A stretch of 61,263 bases of DNA from Cellulomonas terrae (GTDB lineage Bacteria; Actinomycetota; Actinomycetes; Actinomycetales; Cellulomonadaceae): positions 1-61,263 of the forward strand of contig NZ_BJWH01000024.1 in the NCBI RefSeq assembly GCF_007990265.1. Direction: 5' to 3'. The translations under genes and the position numbers were made by a program. Positions within the stretch are counted from its first letter, which is position 1; each line of letters starts with the position of its first letter. Positions 30,740 through 39,402 of the stretch are shown here, in pieces. The notes below the pieces were generated by a model. It searched no databases, was not told the DNA's origin, and saw only the letters and a program-made list of their open reading frames with translations.

Positions 30740-31360
30740 GTGACGAGCACGCCCACCGCCCGCCCCGTCGTCGACTTCTGGTTCGACCCGGCCTGTCCGT
30801 GGGCGTGGATGACGTCCCGCTGGATGGACGAGGTCTCCGCGATCCGCGACGTGGACGTCCGCTGGCACGTCATGAGCCTGTCCGTGCTGAACGAGAAGAA
30901 GGACGACCTCCCGCAGCGGTACCGCGACCTCATGGACGACAGCTGGGGCCCGGTGCGCGTCATCGTCGCCGCCGCCCGGGACCACGGGGACCAGGTCATC
31001 AAGCCGCTGTACGACGCGATGGGCACGCGCCGCCACCCCGGCGGGCGCACGGACACCGCCGCGATCATCGCGGAGTCGCTCGCCGAGGTCGGCCTCCCGG
31101 CGGAGCTCGCCGACGTCGCCGGCTCCGACGAGGTCGACGCGCTCCTGCGGGAGTCTCACGGCGAGGGCATCGCGCTCGTCGGCGACGACGTCGGCACGCC
31201 GGTCGTCGCCATCGACGGCGTCGGGTTCTTCGGCCCCGTCATGACGCCCGCTCCGACCGGCGACGCCGCCGGCCGCCTGTTCGACGGGCTCGCCCTGGTG
31301 ACCAGCGTGCCCGGCTTCTACGAGCTCAAGCGCTCGCGGACGGCGGGACCGTCGTTCTGA
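30740..31360 (+). CDS. Rv2466c-like DsbA-fold oxidoreductase
   Basis: 206-aa thioredoxin-fold protein of the DsbA type, closest in pattern to the mycobacterial mycothiol-dependent nitroreductase Rv2466c (DFWFDPACPWAWMTSRWM near the N-terminus, then a helical insertion and VGTPVVAIDGVGFFGPVM with the cis-Pro). The active site reads Cys19-Pro-Trp-Ala22: the resolving Cys of the CPWC motif is replaced by Ala. It may therefore work by a one-cysteine mechanism with mycothiol, or be non-redox. The GTG at 30740 has GGAGGA 4 bases upstream, so it is preferred over the upstream frame start. Cytoplasmic. Confidence 0.8.
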   Translation: MTSTPTARPVVDFWFDPACPWAWMTSRWMDEVSAIRDVDVRWHVMSLSVLNEKKDDLPQRYRDLMDDSWGPVRVIVAAARDHGDQVIKPLYDAMGTRRHPGGRTDTAAIIAESLAEVGLPAELADVAGSDEVDALLRESHGEGIALVGDDVGTPVVAIDGVGFFGPVMTPAPTGDAAGRLFDGLALVTSVPGFYELKRSRTAGPSF

Positions 31361-31366
31361 GCGCCC

Positions 31367-31412
31367 GACCAGGAGGATTGGCTCGTCCGGTTCCTCCCGT
31401 GTGATCCTGGTC
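31367..31412. repeat. Inverted repeat between two genes
   Basis: GACCAGGA (31367-31374) and TCCTGGTC (31405-31412) are perfect complements. Inside them AGGAGGA (31371-31377) can alternatively pair with TCCTCC (31392-31397). It lies 7 bases after the stop of the Rv2466c-like gene and 60 bases before the next gene. It may be a terminator or a folded leader. No U-tract is seen. Confidence 0.35.
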
Positions 31413-31470
31413 GCCGACTCCGCCCGAGACCAGGCGGGGCCGCGACCCCCACGGGGAGGAACGGAGCAGC

Positions 31471-31998
31471 ATGACCTCGGCGCGCAACATCCGGCTCTTC
31501 GTCATCGTCGACGTGGTGCTGGTGGTGCTCCTGCTCGTCCTCGCGATCGTCTTCGCGAGCCGCGGTGGCAGCGGTGGGGGCTCCGACGACGCGGCCACCG
31601 GGACGACCGCGTCGAGCACCCCGACGCCGAGCTCGTCGTCCACGTCCACCGAGCCGGTCGCGTTCGCGCTGCCCAGCGGGAACATCGCGTGCACGATGTC
31701 CGTCGACGGCGCGACGTGCACGATCGCCAGCTTCACCTACGCCCCGCCGGTCGTGGCGGGGTGCACGGAGAAGACCGGCCACGTGATCGTGCTCAACGCG
31801 GACGGTGTCGCGTTCGACTGCGTCAGCGGACCGCCGCCCGCGGTCGCCGGCGAGGACGTCCCCGTGCTGGAGTACGGCCTGACCACCAGCGTCGGCGAGT
31901 ACACGTGCCGCAGCGCGACCGACGGCGTGCAGTGCACGGACGCGTCCGGCACGGGGTTCCGGCTCGCGCGCGCCTCCTGGTCCGAGCTCCCGGCCTGA
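31471..31998 (+). CDS. Membrane-anchored extracellular Cys-rich protein
   Basis: 175 aa. Residues 8-29 form one very hydrophobic helix (LFVIVDVVLVVLLLVLAIVF), followed by a Gly/Ser/Thr/Pro-rich linker (30-60) and a small extracellular domain with six Cys (GNIACTM, GATCTI, VAGCTEK, FDCVSG, EYTCRS, VQCTDAS). The LPSGNIACTM opening and spaced Cys pairs recall the actinobacterial DUF6636-type secreted domain, probably held together by disulfides. Function unknown. The ATG at 31471 is preceded by GGGAGGAA about 11 bases upstream. The next gene is convergent. Confidence 0.75.
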   Translation: MTSARNIRLFVIVDVVLVVLLLVLAIVFASRGGSGGGSDDAATGTTASSTPTPSSSSTSTEPVAFALPSGNIACTMSVDGATCTIASFTYAPPVVAGCTEKTGHVIVLNADGVAFDCVSGPPPAVAGEDVPVLEYGLTTSVGEYTCRSATDGVQCTDASGTGFRLARASWSELPA

Positions 31999-32029
31999 CG
32001 CCGGACGCCCGGACCAGGGGCGCCGGTCG

Positions 32030-34018
32030 TCACCAGATGCGGACGCGCTCCTCGGGGGCGAGGTACAGGGCGTCGCCCGGTTGCACGTCGTAGGCCGCGT
32101 AGAACTCGTCGACGTTGCGGACCACGCCGTTACAGCGGAACTCGTTCGGGGAGTGCGGGTCCGTGGCGATCCGACGGATGATCTCCTCGTCGCGACCCTT
32201 CGCCTGCCACACCTGCGCCCAGCCGAGCAGCACCCGCTGCGCACCCGTCAGGCCGTCGATCACGGGGGCGTCCTCGAGCGAGGTGCCGAGCGCGATCCGG
32301 TAGGCGGTGAACGCGATGGACAGCCCGCCGAGGTCGCCGATGTTCTCGCCGACGGTGAGCTCGCCGTTCACGTGGTGCGACCCGCCCAGCTGGACGGGGG
32401 AGAACTGCGAGTACTGGTCGATGAGGGCCTTGGTGCGCGTCTCGAACTCCGCGCGGTCGTCGGCCGTCCACCAGTCCTCGAGGCGGCCGTCGCCGTCGTA
32501 CTTGGAGCCCTGGTCGTCGAACCCGTGGCCGATCTCGTGACCGATCACGGCACCGATCCCGCCGTAGTTGACGGCGTCGTCGGCGTCGGCGTCGAAGAAC
32601 GGCGGCTGCAGGATCGCGGCGGGGAACACGATCTCGTTCATGCCCGGGTTGTAGTAGGCGTTGACCGTCTGCGGAGTCATGAACCACTCGTCGCGGTCGA
32701 TCGGCTTGCCGATCTTGCCCAGCTCGCGGTCCTGCTCGAAGGCGTACGCGCGACGCACGTTGCCCAGCAGGTCGTCGGCGGCGACCACGAGCGAGGAGTA
32801 GTCGCGCCAGCGGGCGGGGTAGCCGATCTTCGGGGTGAACGCCTCGAGCTTCGCGAGGGCCTTCGCGCGCGTCTCCTCGCCCATCCAGTCCAGCTGCGAG
32901 ATGGACTCGCGGTACGCGGCGACGAGGTTGGCGACGAGGCCTTCCATCCGCTCCTTGTGCGCGGGCGGGAAGTGCCGGTCGACGTAGACCTTGCCGACGG
33001 CCTCGCCGAGCACGCCCTGCACCAGTGAGACGCCCCGCTTCCACCGGTCGCGCAGCTCCTGCGCACCCGTGAGCGTCCGGCCGTAGAAGTCGAAGTTCGC
33101 CTCGACCAGCTCGTCGTTCAGGTACGGCGCCCGGTCGGAGACGACGTGGTAGCTGAGCCAGGCCTTCCAGTCCTCGAGCGGCTCGCTCGCCCACAGGGCC
33201 GCGAACGCCTCGGCGAACGACGGCTCGCGCACGATGAGGTGGTCGAACGTCCCGGCCGGGGCGCCGAGCGCGAGCACCCAGGAGTGCCAGTCGAACCCGG
33301 GTGCCCGCTCGACGAGCTCGGTGAGGGTCAGGGCGTTGTAGGTCAGGTCGGCGTCGCGGTCCTTGACGACGTCCCAGTGCCCGGCGGCGAGCCGGGTCTC
33401 GAGCGCCAGGACGCGGCCGGCGAGCTCGTCGGCCTGTGCCTCGTCCGCGGCCACCCCGCCGAGCCGCAGCATGCGGGCGACGTGCGGACGGTACGCGGCG
33501 AGCACGGGCGCGTACTGCTCGTCGCGGTAGTAGGCCTCGTCCGGCAGGCCCAGGCCGCTCTGCACGAGGTGCACCGCGTACCGGGTGGGCTCCTTGGAGT
33601 CGTTGTCGACGTAGAACTGCACGGCGCCGCCCGCGCCGGTGCGCTGCAGCGCCCCCAGCGCCCCGGTGAGCTCGGCCTGCGTCGTCGCCGCCTCGACGAG
33701 CGCGAGGTCGGTGCGCAGCGGAGCGGTGCCGGCTGCCGCGACGGCGTCGGTGTCCATGAACGACGCGTAGACGGCGCCGACCTTGGCCTCCACGGGGTCC
33801 GTCGACGTCCCGGCCGCCGCGGACTCACCCGCGTCGGTGATGATGTCGCGGACCTGCTCCTCCGCGCGGTCGTGCAGGGCGCGGAACGCTCCGTCCATCG
33901 CCCGGTCGGCGGGGATCACGTGCGACGCGAGCCAGCGTCCGTTCACGTGGGCGAACAGGTCGTCCTGAGGGCGGACGTCGGGGTCGAGTGCGGTCAGGTC
34001 GATGCCACTGCGCGTCAT
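32030..34018 (-). CDS. pepO: M13-family metalloendopeptidase (neprilysin-like)
   Basis: 662 aa, typical of bacterial M13 peptidases, which cleave small peptides. The zinc motif HEIGH is at 494-498 with the third ligand Glu558 in VGENIGDLGG. The upstream NAYYNPGMNEIVFPAAILQPPFF block and the family C-terminus (RCNGVVRNVDEFYAAYDVQPGD) are present. It has no transmembrane anchor or signal peptide, unlike mammalian neprilysin, so it is probably cytoplasmic. Starts at ATG (MTRSGIDLTA). The divergent rpiB begins 115 bases away. Confidence 0.94.
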   Translation of the reverse strand: MTRSGIDLTALDPDVRPQDDLFAHVNGRWLASHVIPADRAMDGAFRALHDRAEEQVRDIITDAGESAAAGTSTDPVEAKVGAVYASFMDTDAVAAAGTAPLRTDLALVEAATTQAELTGALGALQRTGAGGAVQFYVDNDSKEPTRYAVHLVQSGLGLPDEAYYRDEQYAPVLAAYRPHVARMLRLGGVAADEAQADELAGRVLALETRLAAGHWDVVKDRDADLTYNALTLTELVERAPGFDWHSWVLALGAPAGTFDHLIVREPSFAEAFAALWASEPLEDWKAWLSYHVVSDRAPYLNDELVEANFDFYGRTLTGAQELRDRWKRGVSLVQGVLGEAVGKVYVDRHFPPAHKERMEGLVANLVAAYRESISQLDWMGEETRAKALAKLEAFTPKIGYPARWRDYSSLVVAADDLLGNVRRAYAFEQDRELGKIGKPIDRDEWFMTPQTVNAYYNPGMNEIVFPAAILQPPFFDADADDAVNYGGIGAVIGHEIGHGFDDQGSKYDGDGRLEDWWTADDRAEFETRTKALIDQYSQFSPVQLGGSHHVNGELTVGENIGDLGGLSIAFTAYRIALGTSLEDAPVIDGLTGAQRVLLGWAQVWQAKGRDEEIIRRIATDPHSPNEFRCNGVVRNVDEFYAAYDVQPGDALYLAPEERVRIW

Positions 34019-34132
34019 GCGGACAGCCTACGGACGGGCGCGCGTGATCCGCCGACGCTTATGCCGAGGGCGGACGACCGCCTGCCGGACTGCCGACGCG
34101 GTGCCCTGGTGGTGGTGCGGCAGGATGGGCCC

Positions 34133-34582
34133 ATGCGCATCCACGTCGCCTCCGACCACGCCGGCTACGAGCTGAAGGTCGCTCTCGTCGAGCACCTGCG
34201 CGCCGCCGGCCACGACGTCGTCGACCACGGTGCCGGCACGTACGACGCGCTCGACGACTACCCGCCGTTCTGCTTCGCGGCGGGGGAGGCTGTCGTCGCC
34301 GAGCCGGGGTCGCTCGGTGTCGTCATCGGCGGGTCGGGCAACGGCGAGCAGATCGCCGCCAACAAGGTCACCGGGGTGCGCGCCGCCCTGGCCTGGAACC
34401 TCGCGACCGCCCGGCTGGGCCGGCAGCACAACGACGCGAACGTCGTCGCGATCGGCGCCCGCCAGCACTCGGTCGACGAGGCCCTGGAGCTGGTGGACGC
34501 GTTCGTGGCCGAGCCGTTCAGCCACGACCCGCGCCACCAGCGCCGGATCGACCTCCTCGCGGACTACGAGGCTGCTCGCTAG
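34133..34582 (+). CDS. rpiB: Ribose-5-phosphate isomerase B
   Basis: 149-aa RpiB/LacAB-type isomerase that interconverts ribose 5-phosphate and ribulose 5-phosphate. MRIHVASDHAGYELK, the GGSGNGEQIAANK phosphate/active-site loop and the QHNDANVVAIGARQ segment are all present. The loop has Ser where many RpiB enzymes have the catalytic Cys, with Glu two residues after the next Gly. This is the form known from Mycobacterium tuberculosis RpiB. The ATG at 34133 has AGGA 7 bases upstream. It converges on the Eis-like gene with a 4-base gap. Confidence 0.94.
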   Translation: MRIHVASDHAGYELKVALVEHLRAAGHDVVDHGAGTYDALDDYPPFCFAAGEAVVAEPGSLGVVIGGSGNGEQIAANKVTGVRAALAWNLATARLGRQHNDANVVAIGARQHSVDEALELVDAFVAEPFSHDPRHQRRIDLLADYEAAR

Positions 34583-34586
34583 CCGT

Positions 34587-35855
34587 TCACCAGATGTAGG
34601 TGCAGACGGGGGCGACGGGGGACAGGAACGCGACGGCCGCGGACCTGAGCGCCCCGGGCGTCTGCTCCGTCACGAGCCCTGCGCGCGCCAGCGCCGCGAG
34701 CGACCGGCCGCCCAGGTACGCGGCGCCGAGCTCACGGACGTCGAGCGTGAGGTCGGCGTCGTCCTGCGTCGCGGCGACCTCGGCCGGGTAGGTGCCGTCG
34801 TCCTGCTGGACGCCGGTGGTCAGACGCCAGCGGCCCGCGTTCGCGGGCAGGCGGGTGTCGGTGACGTCGAGGACGACGTCGACCGGCGCGCTGTACCCGC
34901 GACCGGCCAGGGCGACCGGGACGTCCAGCAGCCGGACCCACAGGTTGTCCGTGAGCTTGGGCACGACCCCACGCTGGTCGACGAGCAGGTGCAGGAGGAC
35001 GTCGTCGACGGGCAGCATCGGGCTCTCGACGGTGGCCATGAGGTCGAGGTCCAGCAGGAACGACCACAGGCGGTGGGTCGCGGCGGCGTCGACGGCGACG
35101 GCCTCGCGGATCTTGACGGTGCCGGCCGGGCCGCCCTCCGCCCAGTTGTCCTTGCGCCGGAACAGCGCGTACGCGCGGACGTCGCCCGCAGCGTCGTGCA
35201 CCGTCACGATCCGCAGGGGCTCGGCGCCCTCCCGCCACGCCGGCGGGTCGACGAGCACCCGGGTGCGCCACGCGTCGCTGTCCCGGGTGGTCCAGCCCGG
35301 CCGGCCGGCACCCGCCGCGCGGTGGACGGCGTCGACCAGCGCGCTGTCCCGGGCGGGGTCGGCGGTCGCCAGCCGCACCGTCAGCGCGTCGGATCCTGCG
35401 ACGTCACGCAAGGCGGCTCCGCGGGAGAGCTTGACCCGCACGTCGTCGCACGCCGAGCCGTAGCCGTACCGCCCGTAGATCGCGTGCTCGGCGGCGAACA
35501 GGGCCGAGATCGGCTCGCCCCGGGCGAGCGACCGGGCGAAGTGCGAGTCGATCATCGCCGTCAGCAGACCGCGGCGGCGCTGGTCCGGGCGGGTCCCCAC
35601 CCAGGTGAGACCCGAGCAGGCGACCGTGCCGCCCGGCACGGGCATCGTGTGCGCGTACGAGGCGTGCACCGCCGCCAGCCCACCGTCGGGATCCTCGACG
35701 GCCTGCGTCCGGTCCCACTCGAAGGTGATCGGGACGAGGGCGTCGGTCTCGGCGTTCGTGTCGAAGGCGAACGCCAGGTGGTCGACCGCGATGAACTCGT
35801 CCTTGCGGCTCTCGGGCACGTCGACGAGGCGGTATCCGTCGGGAAGGGGGCTCAT
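34587..35855 (-). CDS. Eis-like GNAT N-acetyltransferase
   Basis: 422 aa in the three-part Eis architecture: an N-terminal GNAT domain (about 1-150, with the acetyl-CoA loop GTRPDQRRRGLLTAMI), a second GNAT-like domain (about 160-300) and a C-terminal SCP2-like domain ending in a free aromatic C-terminus (CTYIW). In Eis proteins the terminal carboxylate lies in the active site. The mycobacterial homologue acetylates aminoglycosides and a host phosphatase; for a soil organism the natural substrate is unknown. The ATG at 35855 was chosen from the MSPLPDGYRL start; an ATG six codons upstream is possible. Confidence 0.88.
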   Translation of the reverse strand: MSPLPDGYRLVDVPESRKDEFIAVDHLAFAFDTNAETDALVPITFEWDRTQAVEDPDGGLAAVHASYAHTMPVPGGTVACSGLTWVGTRPDQRRRGLLTAMIDSHFARSLARGEPISALFAAEHAIYGRYGYGSACDDVRVKLSRGAALRDVAGSDALTVRLATADPARDSALVDAVHRAAGAGRPGWTTRDSDAWRTRVLVDPPAWREGAEPLRIVTVHDAAGDVRAYALFRRKDNWAEGGPAGTVKIREAVAVDAAATHRLWSFLLDLDLMATVESPMLPVDDVLLHLLVDQRGVVPKLTDNLWVRLLDVPVALAGRGYSAPVDVVLDVTDTRLPANAGRWRLTTGVQQDDGTYPAEVAATQDDADLTLDVRELGAAYLGGRSLAALARAGLVTEQTPGALRSAAVAFLSPVAPVCTYIW

Positions 35856-35949
35856 GCCGCCATCGTCCGGCATGGCACGCCCCGACGGCATCTCCATTAG
35901 GTGGAGCGGGCAGTATCTGGTGCCGGTGACCTGCGGATACGCTCGCCGG

Positions 35950-37041
35950 ATGAGGGCAGTGCGATGGGTGCCGGCGCAGGGCCTGCTGACTCGGGCGACC
36001 CTCGTCCTGCGCCGCTGGAGCGGCCGGTCGCAGGTGACGCTCACGGCGGCCCTCGTGCTGTGCGTGGGGCTGCTGACGTTGGGCATCGCGCAGCAGCCCG
36101 AGTGGGTCCCGCCGTCGACCTTCCTGCTGGTCGAGCTGGTGGCGGTGTTCCTGCTGCGGCTGCGCAACCTCGTGCTGCTGGGCCTGGTCGTCCTGGCGTG
36201 CACGTGGGGCCTGTGGTGGTGGGGTGTCGCGTCGCTGATCCCCGGCATCCTCGTGGTGATCACGGTCTCGGTGGTGGCGATCGTCGCGTTCGCGCGCGAG
36301 CGGGAGCGGCTCGGACTGCAGGGCGCGCCCGGCGACCTCATGCTCGTCGACCTGCGGGACCGGCTGGCTGCGCACGGTCGCGTGCCCCCGTTGCCCGCCG
36401 GCTGGCGCGTGGACAGCGAGATCCGCTCGGCGCACGCCGACGGCTTCTCCGGGGACTTCATGGTGGCGGGCACGCGGGCCGACGACGACGCCCTCGAGAT
36501 CGTCCTCGTCGACGTGTCCGGCAAGGGGCTCGACGCCGGGGTGCGGTCGCTGCAGCTGTCCGGCGCGTTCGGCGGCCTGCTCGGGGCCATGCCCCGCGAC
36601 GAGTTCCTCCAGGCCGCCAACCGGTACCTGCTCGCGCAGGCGTGGGACGAGGGTTTCGCGACGGCGATCCACGTGGCCCTCGACCTGCGCACCGGCGGCT
36701 TCTGGGTGTCGTCGGCCGGGCACCCGCCGGCCGTCCAGCTGCACGCCGGCTCCGGGCGGCTCGAGCTCATCGACACGGTCGGCAGCCCCGCGCTCGGGGT
36801 GGTCGACGACCTCCGGTGCGAGTCGCGCGCGGGACGACTGGAGCACGGCGACGTCCTGGTGCTCTACACGGACGGGCTGGTCGAGCTGCGCGGGGGAGAC
36901 CTCGACCAGGGCATCGACCGGTTCATGGGGGTGGCGGACCGCGTCCTGTCGCCCGGTCGTGGCTCGGCGGCGGCGGTCCTGGCGGGGGTGAAGGCGGGCG
37001 ACGACGACGACCGCGCGGTCGTGCTCGTCCACCGCGACTGA
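35950..37041 (+). CDS. SpoIIE-type PP2C serine phosphatase, membrane-anchored
   Basis: 363 aa. Three or four hydrophobic segments fill residues about 30-112 (LTAALVLCVGLLTLGIA, TFLLVELVAVFLL, LVLLGLVVLACTWGLWWWGV, LIPGILVVITVSVVAIV), followed by a cytoplasmic PP2C/SpoIIE domain with GDFMVAG, DVSGKGLDAGVRS, SSAGHPPAVQL, YTDGLVEL and a terminal DDDRAVVLV metal site. Such phosphatases usually act on anti-anti-sigma factors in partner-switching stress signalling. No kinase or STAS protein lies nearby, so the partner is unknown. It is divergent from the Eis-like gene by 94 bases and converges on the acyltransferase with 2 bases between stops. Confidence 0.88.
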   Translation: MRAVRWVPAQGLLTRATLVLRRWSGRSQVTLTAALVLCVGLLTLGIAQQPEWVPPSTFLLVELVAVFLLRLRNLVLLGLVVLACTWGLWWWGVASLIPGILVVITVSVVAIVAFARERERLGLQGAPGDLMLVDLRDRLAAHGRVPPLPAGWRVDSEIRSAHADGFSGDFMVAGTRADDDALEIVLVDVSGKGLDAGVRSLQLSGAFGGLLGAMPRDEFLQAANRYLLAQAWDEGFATAIHVALDLRTGGFWVSSAGHPPAVQLHAGSGRLELIDTVGSPALGVVDDLRCESRAGRLEHGDVLVLYTDGLVELRGGDLDQGIDRFMGVADRVLSPGRGSAAAVLAGVKAGDDDDRAVVLVHRD

Positions 37042-37043
37042 CG

Positions 37044-38957
37044 TCAGGGCTGGACCGAGGCGACCAGCCAGTCGGCGTAGCCCTCGCGCCCGCCGCCGGC
37101 CTTGAGGTGGATGTCGTCGGCGTAGAACCACGGACGGTTGGCGGAGCCGAGCGTGCTCCAGTCGAGCAGGTGCGCGTGCGGGTACTCGGGGGTGACCCGG
37201 GCGAGCAGCTCGTTGTTGTAGGCCGCCCAGGTGCGCGGGACGTGGACGTTGACGAGGTAGACGCGCCGGTCCCGGGTGAGCTCGAGCAGCTCCCGCAGGC
37301 TGGCCTCGTCGATCGGACCGTTGGTCCCGCCGTGCACGATCACGGTGTGCCCGAGGGTCCCCGCCGCGACACCACCGCGGACGATCTCGAGCATGGCGCC
37401 GAACTGACGTGACTCCACGGCGTCGACGACGACCCCGCGCGCGGCCAGGTCGGCGGCGGCCCCGAGCATGACCGAGTCCCCGATGCTGGAGATGGCACCG
37501 ACCTCCTCGGGTGGGGGCGGCGGGGGCGTCTCGACCGGCGTCGGCGTGGGTGTCGGGGTCGGCGTCCGCGTGGCGGTGGGGGTGGGTGGCGTGGTCGCCC
37601 GTTGCGAGGTCACGGCGGGCACCGGCTCCGGCTGCCAGGACGTGGCCTCCGACCCCACCCGGGGCACCTGCGCGAGCGCCGCGGTGGCGACCCCGCCGAC
37701 GACCGCGAGACCGATCGCCGCAGCGACGACCCGCAGCAGGGTGCGGGCCCGGTCCTCGTGCGGCCGGCGCACGCGTGCGACCGCCCGGCCCACCGCGCCC
37801 CGCCGCACGGGGAGCTCGACGAACCGGTACGACAGCTCGGCGAGGCCCAGCACGGCTGCCAGGCGCAGGATCGTCGCGAGCCACGGGGACAGGTCCAGGT
37901 CCACCCCGGGGCGGCTGAGCATGAAGACCGGCCAGTGCCACAGGTAGATGCCGTAGGACCGTGTCCCCAGCCATCGCCACGGCTGCCGGCCGAGCGCTCG
38001 GCCGAGCAGCCCGGCGGGGTCCGCGACGGACCCGACGAGCACCGCCGCCAGCAGCGAGAACGCCAGGAAGCCGCCGCGGTAGAGCGCGTCGCTGAACTCG
38101 TCCACCCAGACGAACGCCGCGACGACCCCGAGCAGCGCGAGGACGCCGAGCACGTCCGTGACGCCCGCCTCGAAGCGGCGGACGGCCCGGCCGCGCTCGC
38201 GCACCCACGAGCCCGCCCGGTCCCAGGTGCGCCACGGCGTCCAGGCGGCGGCCATCGCTGCGCCGACGAGCAGCCCCATGGAGTGGGTGTCGGTGCCGAA
38301 GTACACGCGGCTCGGGTCGTTCGGGACGGGGGACGAGGACCGGACGGCCAGGACCGCCATCGCGACGGTGGACAGCAGCGCGAGGATCCCGGCGACCTGC
38401 CCGACCCGCGCCCGTCCGGCCCGCAGCGCCAGGACGACGACCAGCGGGAACACGAGGTAGAACTGCTCCTCGATGGCCAGCGACCACAGGTGCTGGAGCA
38501 GGGGTGGTCGGCTGACCATCTCGAAGTACGAGCGGTCCGCGAAGACCTGCCACCAGTTCGACGCGTACGCCACGGCGGCGGCGATGTCCCCGCGCAGCTC
38601 TGCCGCCTCGCTCGGCATCGCGACGGCGACGCCCGCCATCGCGACCAGGAGCAGGCCGAGCGCCGGCAGCAGGCGCCGCGCGCGCCGGGCGTAGAAGCGG
38701 CGGAACGCGAAGGTGCCCGTGCGTTCGACCTCGTCGAGCACGAGCGTGGTGATGAGGTAGCCGGACAGGACGAAGAAGACGTCGACCCCCAGGAACCCGC
38801 CGCGCATCCACGGCGCGCCCAGGTGGTAGACCACGACCCCGGCGACGGCGATCGCGCGGATCCCGTCGAGCCCGCCCAGGTACGGCATGCGGGCCGCAGG
38901 AGCCGGTCGGGGCGACCGCTGCTCCGCGAGCGCGGGGCGCTGGGCGGTGACGGTCAT
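37044..38957 (-). CDS. OafA-type acyltransferase fused to SGNH hydrolase domain
   Basis: 637 aa. The N-terminal acyltransferase-3 domain (about 25-390) has ten or so membrane helices and the marks LDGIRAIAVAGVVVYH, GGFLGVDVFFVLSGYLIT, RFYARRARRLLPAL and SLAIEEQFYLVFP. A low-complexity Thr/Pro linker (about 455-490, many TPTP repeats) leads to an extracytoplasmic SGNH-like domain with ISSIGDSVMLGAA and the Asp/His end HLKAGGGREGYADWL. Such proteins O-acylate cell-surface glycans: the membrane part brings acyl groups across and the SGNH part transfers them. The ATG at 38957 has AGGAGA 5-6 bases upstream. Confidence 0.9.
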   Translation of the reverse strand: MTVTAQRPALAEQRSPRPAPAARMPYLGGLDGIRAIAVAGVVVYHLGAPWMRGGFLGVDVFFVLSGYLITTLVLDEVERTGTFAFRRFYARRARRLLPALGLLLVAMAGVAVAMPSEAAELRGDIAAAVAYASNWWQVFADRSYFEMVSRPPLLQHLWSLAIEEQFYLVFPLVVVLALRAGRARVGQVAGILALLSTVAMAVLAVRSSSPVPNDPSRVYFGTDTHSMGLLVGAAMAAAWTPWRTWDRAGSWVRERGRAVRRFEAGVTDVLGVLALLGVVAAFVWVDEFSDALYRGGFLAFSLLAAVLVGSVADPAGLLGRALGRQPWRWLGTRSYGIYLWHWPVFMLSRPGVDLDLSPWLATILRLAAVLGLAELSYRFVELPVRRGAVGRAVARVRRPHEDRARTLLRVVAAAIGLAVVGGVATAALAQVPRVGSEATSWQPEPVPAVTSQRATTPPTPTATRTPTPTPTPTPVETPPPPPPEEVGAISSIGDSVMLGAAADLAARGVVVDAVESRQFGAMLEIVRGGVAAGTLGHTVIVHGGTNGPIDEASLRELLELTRDRRVYLVNVHVPRTWAAYNNELLARVTPEYPHAHLLDWSTLGSANRPWFYADDIHLKAGGGREGYADWLVASVQP

Positions 38958-39061
38958 GGATCTCCTGGGTCGGTGCACGTGCGCGGGGTGCGTGTGGGCG
39001 CTCCCGTGCGGCCAGGGTAGGTCGGGTCGACGGGCGATCCGGCGGGGGACACGCGGGGCGG

Positions 39062-39394
39062 TCAGTCCTCGTCGGGGAACCAGATGGCGCGGCGCAGCGC
39101 GACGCGCGTGCCGTCGGCGGTGAGCGGGGTTCCCTCGTCGGCGAGCAGGGCCAGCGCGCGCGTGGTGTGGCGTGCGGGCGGCCGGCCCGCGGCGTTGACG
39201 ACGCGCCACCACGGCACCCCCGAGCCGGCGTGGCTCATGACCTGCCCGACCTGGCGCGGTCCGCCGCGCCGGACGCCGTCGCGGGCCTCCAGCAGGTCCC
39301 CGACGACCTCCGCGACGGTCCCGTAGGTCATCGCGCGGCCGGCGGGGATGGCGGCGACCAGGTCGAGCACCGCCTCCGCGTAGTCGTCGTCCAT
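39062..39394 (-). CDS. Alkyltransferase-like (ATL/MGMT-domain) DNA repair protein
   Basis: 110 aa, consisting only of the MGMT DNA-binding domain: IPAGRAMTYGTVAEVVG, the RQVGQVM helix and SHAGSGVPWWRVVNAAGRP. The position of the alkyl-accepting Cys in MGMT (PCHRV) is Trp here (PWWRV), the hallmark of ATL proteins. These bind O6-alkylguanine without repairing it and channel lesions to nucleotide excision repair. The ATG at 39394 follows the LLM oxidoreductase stop by 8 bases on the same strand, so they are probably co-transcribed. Confidence 0.9.
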   Translation of the reverse strand: MDDDYAEAVLDLVAAIPAGRAMTYGTVAEVVGDLLEARDGVRRGGPRQVGQVMSHAGSGVPWWRVVNAAGRPPARHTTRALALLADEGTPLTADGTRVALRRAIWFPDED

Positions 39395-39402
39395 GCCGGT
39401 GG

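Noticed and set aside
37530..37600. Repeated TPTP-coding stretch resembling a tandem repeat array
   Set aside because: It encodes the Thr/Pro linker between the acyltransferase and SGNH domains, a normal low-complexity linker rather than CRISPR or a minisatellite.
35404..38811. Long minus-strand frame spanning the phosphatase and acyltransferase
   Set aside because: Crosses a well-supported plus-strand SpoIIE phosphatase and reads the acyltransferase out of frame.
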